This document shows positions 62,639-64,000 of a stretch of DNA of 64,000 nucleotides, one piece after another (position 1 is the first letter of the stretch; every line of letters begins with the position of its first letter). The stretch is from Sparassis latifolia. Its lineage: Eukaryota; Basidiomycota; Agaricomycetes; Polyporales; Sparassidaceae. Both the position numbers and the translations under genes were made by a program. The notes beneath the pieces were generated by a model. The model made no database searches and was not told the origin of the DNA. It saw only the letters and a program-made list of their open reading frames with translations. The stretch is from positions 4,452,378 to 4,516,377 of the forward strand of contig CM031556.1 of assembly GCA_018466975.1 (NCBI GenBank), in the 5' to 3' direction.

Positions 62639-62689
62639 GTAAATAAAAAATCTTCTTTGTCCCTATCCCACCGTGCTAACTTTTCGCAG
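62639..62689 (+). other. intron g (U5), 51 nt
   Basis: GTAAAT, GTGCTAAC, TTTTCGCAG; one A fewer than in U1. Confidence 0.8.
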
Positions 62690-62955
62690 TCTCATCGTTG
62701 TCGTGCCGGCCAACGCGATGCAACAGCAGCGCGTTGCCCTCCTCGCGGTCGCCGAGGCCCTCTAAGTCTCAATGCACCCAACTCCACCTCCCTGCACCCT
62801 CCGCCAACCGTCTTCTTCGCGCGCAGGCCCACCACGATGAACGACGGCGCCCCGGTCGTCACACCGGCCTCCACCCTCCGCCTCGCGCTCCCCCAGGCCG
62901 TCGAACGCAAACGTTCGGCGGCACGTTTATTTTCGAAGGTCGAAGGGCATGCCAG

Positions 62956-63005
62956 GTAAGTAAAAAGCTTTGTTGTCCCTATCCCACCGTGCTAATATTT
63001 TGCAG
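62956..63005 (+). other. intron h (U5), 50 nt
   Basis: GTAAGT, GTGCTAAT, TTTTGCAG; the A run is one base shorter than in U1. Confidence 0.85.
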
Positions 63006-63416
63006 CCCCTTCGTTGTCGCGCCAGCCACCGCGGTGCAACAGGGGCGCATTGCCCCCTCCTCGCGGTCGCCTCGAAGCCTCGCCACATCCCCACCTCCCC
63101 GCAGCCTCCCTCGGCCCTCTTCGACGTGCTCAGGCAGACCACGGCGAACGACGGCACCGCAGTGGTCGCGTCGGCCACCGCGGAGGAACGACCACACCGA
63201 CCTCCCTCCTCGCGGTCTCCAGGCCCCGACGCTGGCCCTCGTCACCTCCCAGCACCGTCAGCCAACCCTCATCGACTCTCGTTCGCCATCTGGGGCGAAC
63301 GACTGTACCCCGAACCTGCCCTCGAAGATCGAGCACCGGTCATGTCCACCTCTCTCGCGGACTGAAACGCAACGCGCTTCAGCATCCGTATATCCAGCAG
63401 TGCTCGCGCAGTAGAG

Positions 63417-63473
63417 GTAAGTACAAAATATTTTTTCGGTTTTTTCTAACGGTGCTAATGACCTCCACCCCAG
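63417..63473 (+). other. intron i (U5), 57 nt
   Basis: GTAAGT, TTCTAAC and GTGCTAAT, CACCCCAG. Confidence 0.8.
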
Positions 63474-63514
63474 TTGACACGCTACATCGACGGGCACGCA
63501 CATCCGCCGCCCCG

Positions 63515-63678
63515 CTCCTCTCGAACGCCGCAGATCCACTCCTCTCGCACGCCCCCGTCTCACTCCTCTCGAACGCCGCAGATCCACTCCTCTCGCACGC
63601 CCCCGTCCCACTCCTCTCGAACGCCGCGGTCCCACTCCCCTCGAACGCCCCCGTCCCTTTCCCCTCGAACGCCGCGAT
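63515..63678 (+). repeat. CTCCTCTCGAACGCC tandem repeat (U5)
   Basis: Copy of the U1 array with two extra C residues. Confidence 0.75.
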
Positions 63679-64000
63679 CTGCGCACAAGGCACCTCGGTC
63701 CTCGTCCGCGGGGGCCAGCCACAGACGCGGAACGCGCAGCAACAACGGGCCGTCACACTAGGTCGACAGGCACGCACGCTCGTCCGGGAGAGGTGCGCTA
63801 GCCTCCTCACCGTACATTTAGAATTGTGTGCGGACTACTGCGACCGCACGCACAACGCGCGTCTGTCTCGGTACCGTCTACCCCACGTCGTTTTCGTTCC
63901 TGCCCTGGCCAGGTGCGCACGAACCTTCCGACCCTCCCCCTTCGCCCCGGCTGCCCGACGAGGATACTCACTGCGCTCGACCGCACGCACAACGCGCGTA

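Larger units (their letters stand above)
44597..64000 (+). repeat. macrosatellite unit U5 (long type, truncated by window)
   Basis: Block A 44597-45490, expanded B 45491-59204, and C from 59205 to the window end. Block C is of the U1/U2 subtype. Two stretches are disordered: 59,245-59,580 (shuffled and partly triplicated leader sequence) and about 63,830-64,000, where small deletions appear and the last 30 bases return to sequence seen earlier near 63,840. The unit would continue past the window. Confidence 0.9.
59574..64000 (+). pseudogene. intron-bearing gene-like unit in U5 block C (partial)
   Basis: Copy of the U1-subtype unit with all seven main introns intact and clean sequence from about 59,580 to 63,830. 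The leader before it is scrambled, so the first exons are missing. The late open exon starts at 63474 and degrades after 63,830, near the window end. The single-base difference at 60,471 (seven T instead of eight) falls in an intron. Confidence 0.5.

Overview
The window is eukaryotic and almost wholly repetitive: tandem copies of one large repeat unit (a macrosatellite). I recognise no rRNA, tRNA, CRISPR, bacterial operon, transposase or reverse transcriptase. GC-rich parts of the unit carry a series of 50-57 nt spliceosomal-type introns (GTRAGT donor, CTAAC/CTAAT branch site, TTTGCAG acceptor). That intron size and branch motif are typical of fungi, especially basidiomycetes; this host call is an inference of moderate confidence.

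Layout. Five units follow each other on the + strand: U1 1-8401, U2 8402-31754, U3 31755-36038, U4 36039-44596, U5 44597-64000 (cut by the window edge). Each has block A (about 0.9 kb, single-copy sequence plus TTATCTGA-type repeats), block B (an AT-richer satellite of 21-bp monomers) and block C (GC-rich, intron-bearing, gene-like, ending in small minisatellites). U1, U3 and U4 are short type: B is one run of about 0.9 kb. U2 and U5 are long type: B is an array of about 1.17-kb higher-order repeats (HORs), each a roughly 0.9-kb run of monomers plus a roughly 0.24-kb TTAG-rich, telomere-like spacer. A perfect 9-bp-arm inverted repeat marks the B/C border in U1, U4 and U5.

Block C is a chain of duplicated exon-intron modules. 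Exon ends are homologous to each other (for example ALKRNAFERAFAQQWSGHI and AVERKRSAARLFSEVEGHAR). A small hairpin sits 34 or 38 nt before most donors, with compensatory arm changes between modules. The introns look intact, but no open frame runs through the whole spliced unit. Several stops lie where a sister module has CGA (CGA to TGA). I therefore call it a decayed or non-coding, probably spliced, gene-like unit and name no function.

Quality warning. About 22,897-34,266 differs from its sister copies by dense small indels, begins and ends abruptly and spans a 4.2-kb internal deletion at its right edge. It looks like an unpolished bridging sequence. Recurrent lesions at CGTACG-type sites elsewhere also suggest sequencing artefact. 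Copy numbers and the identity of U3 should be treated with care.
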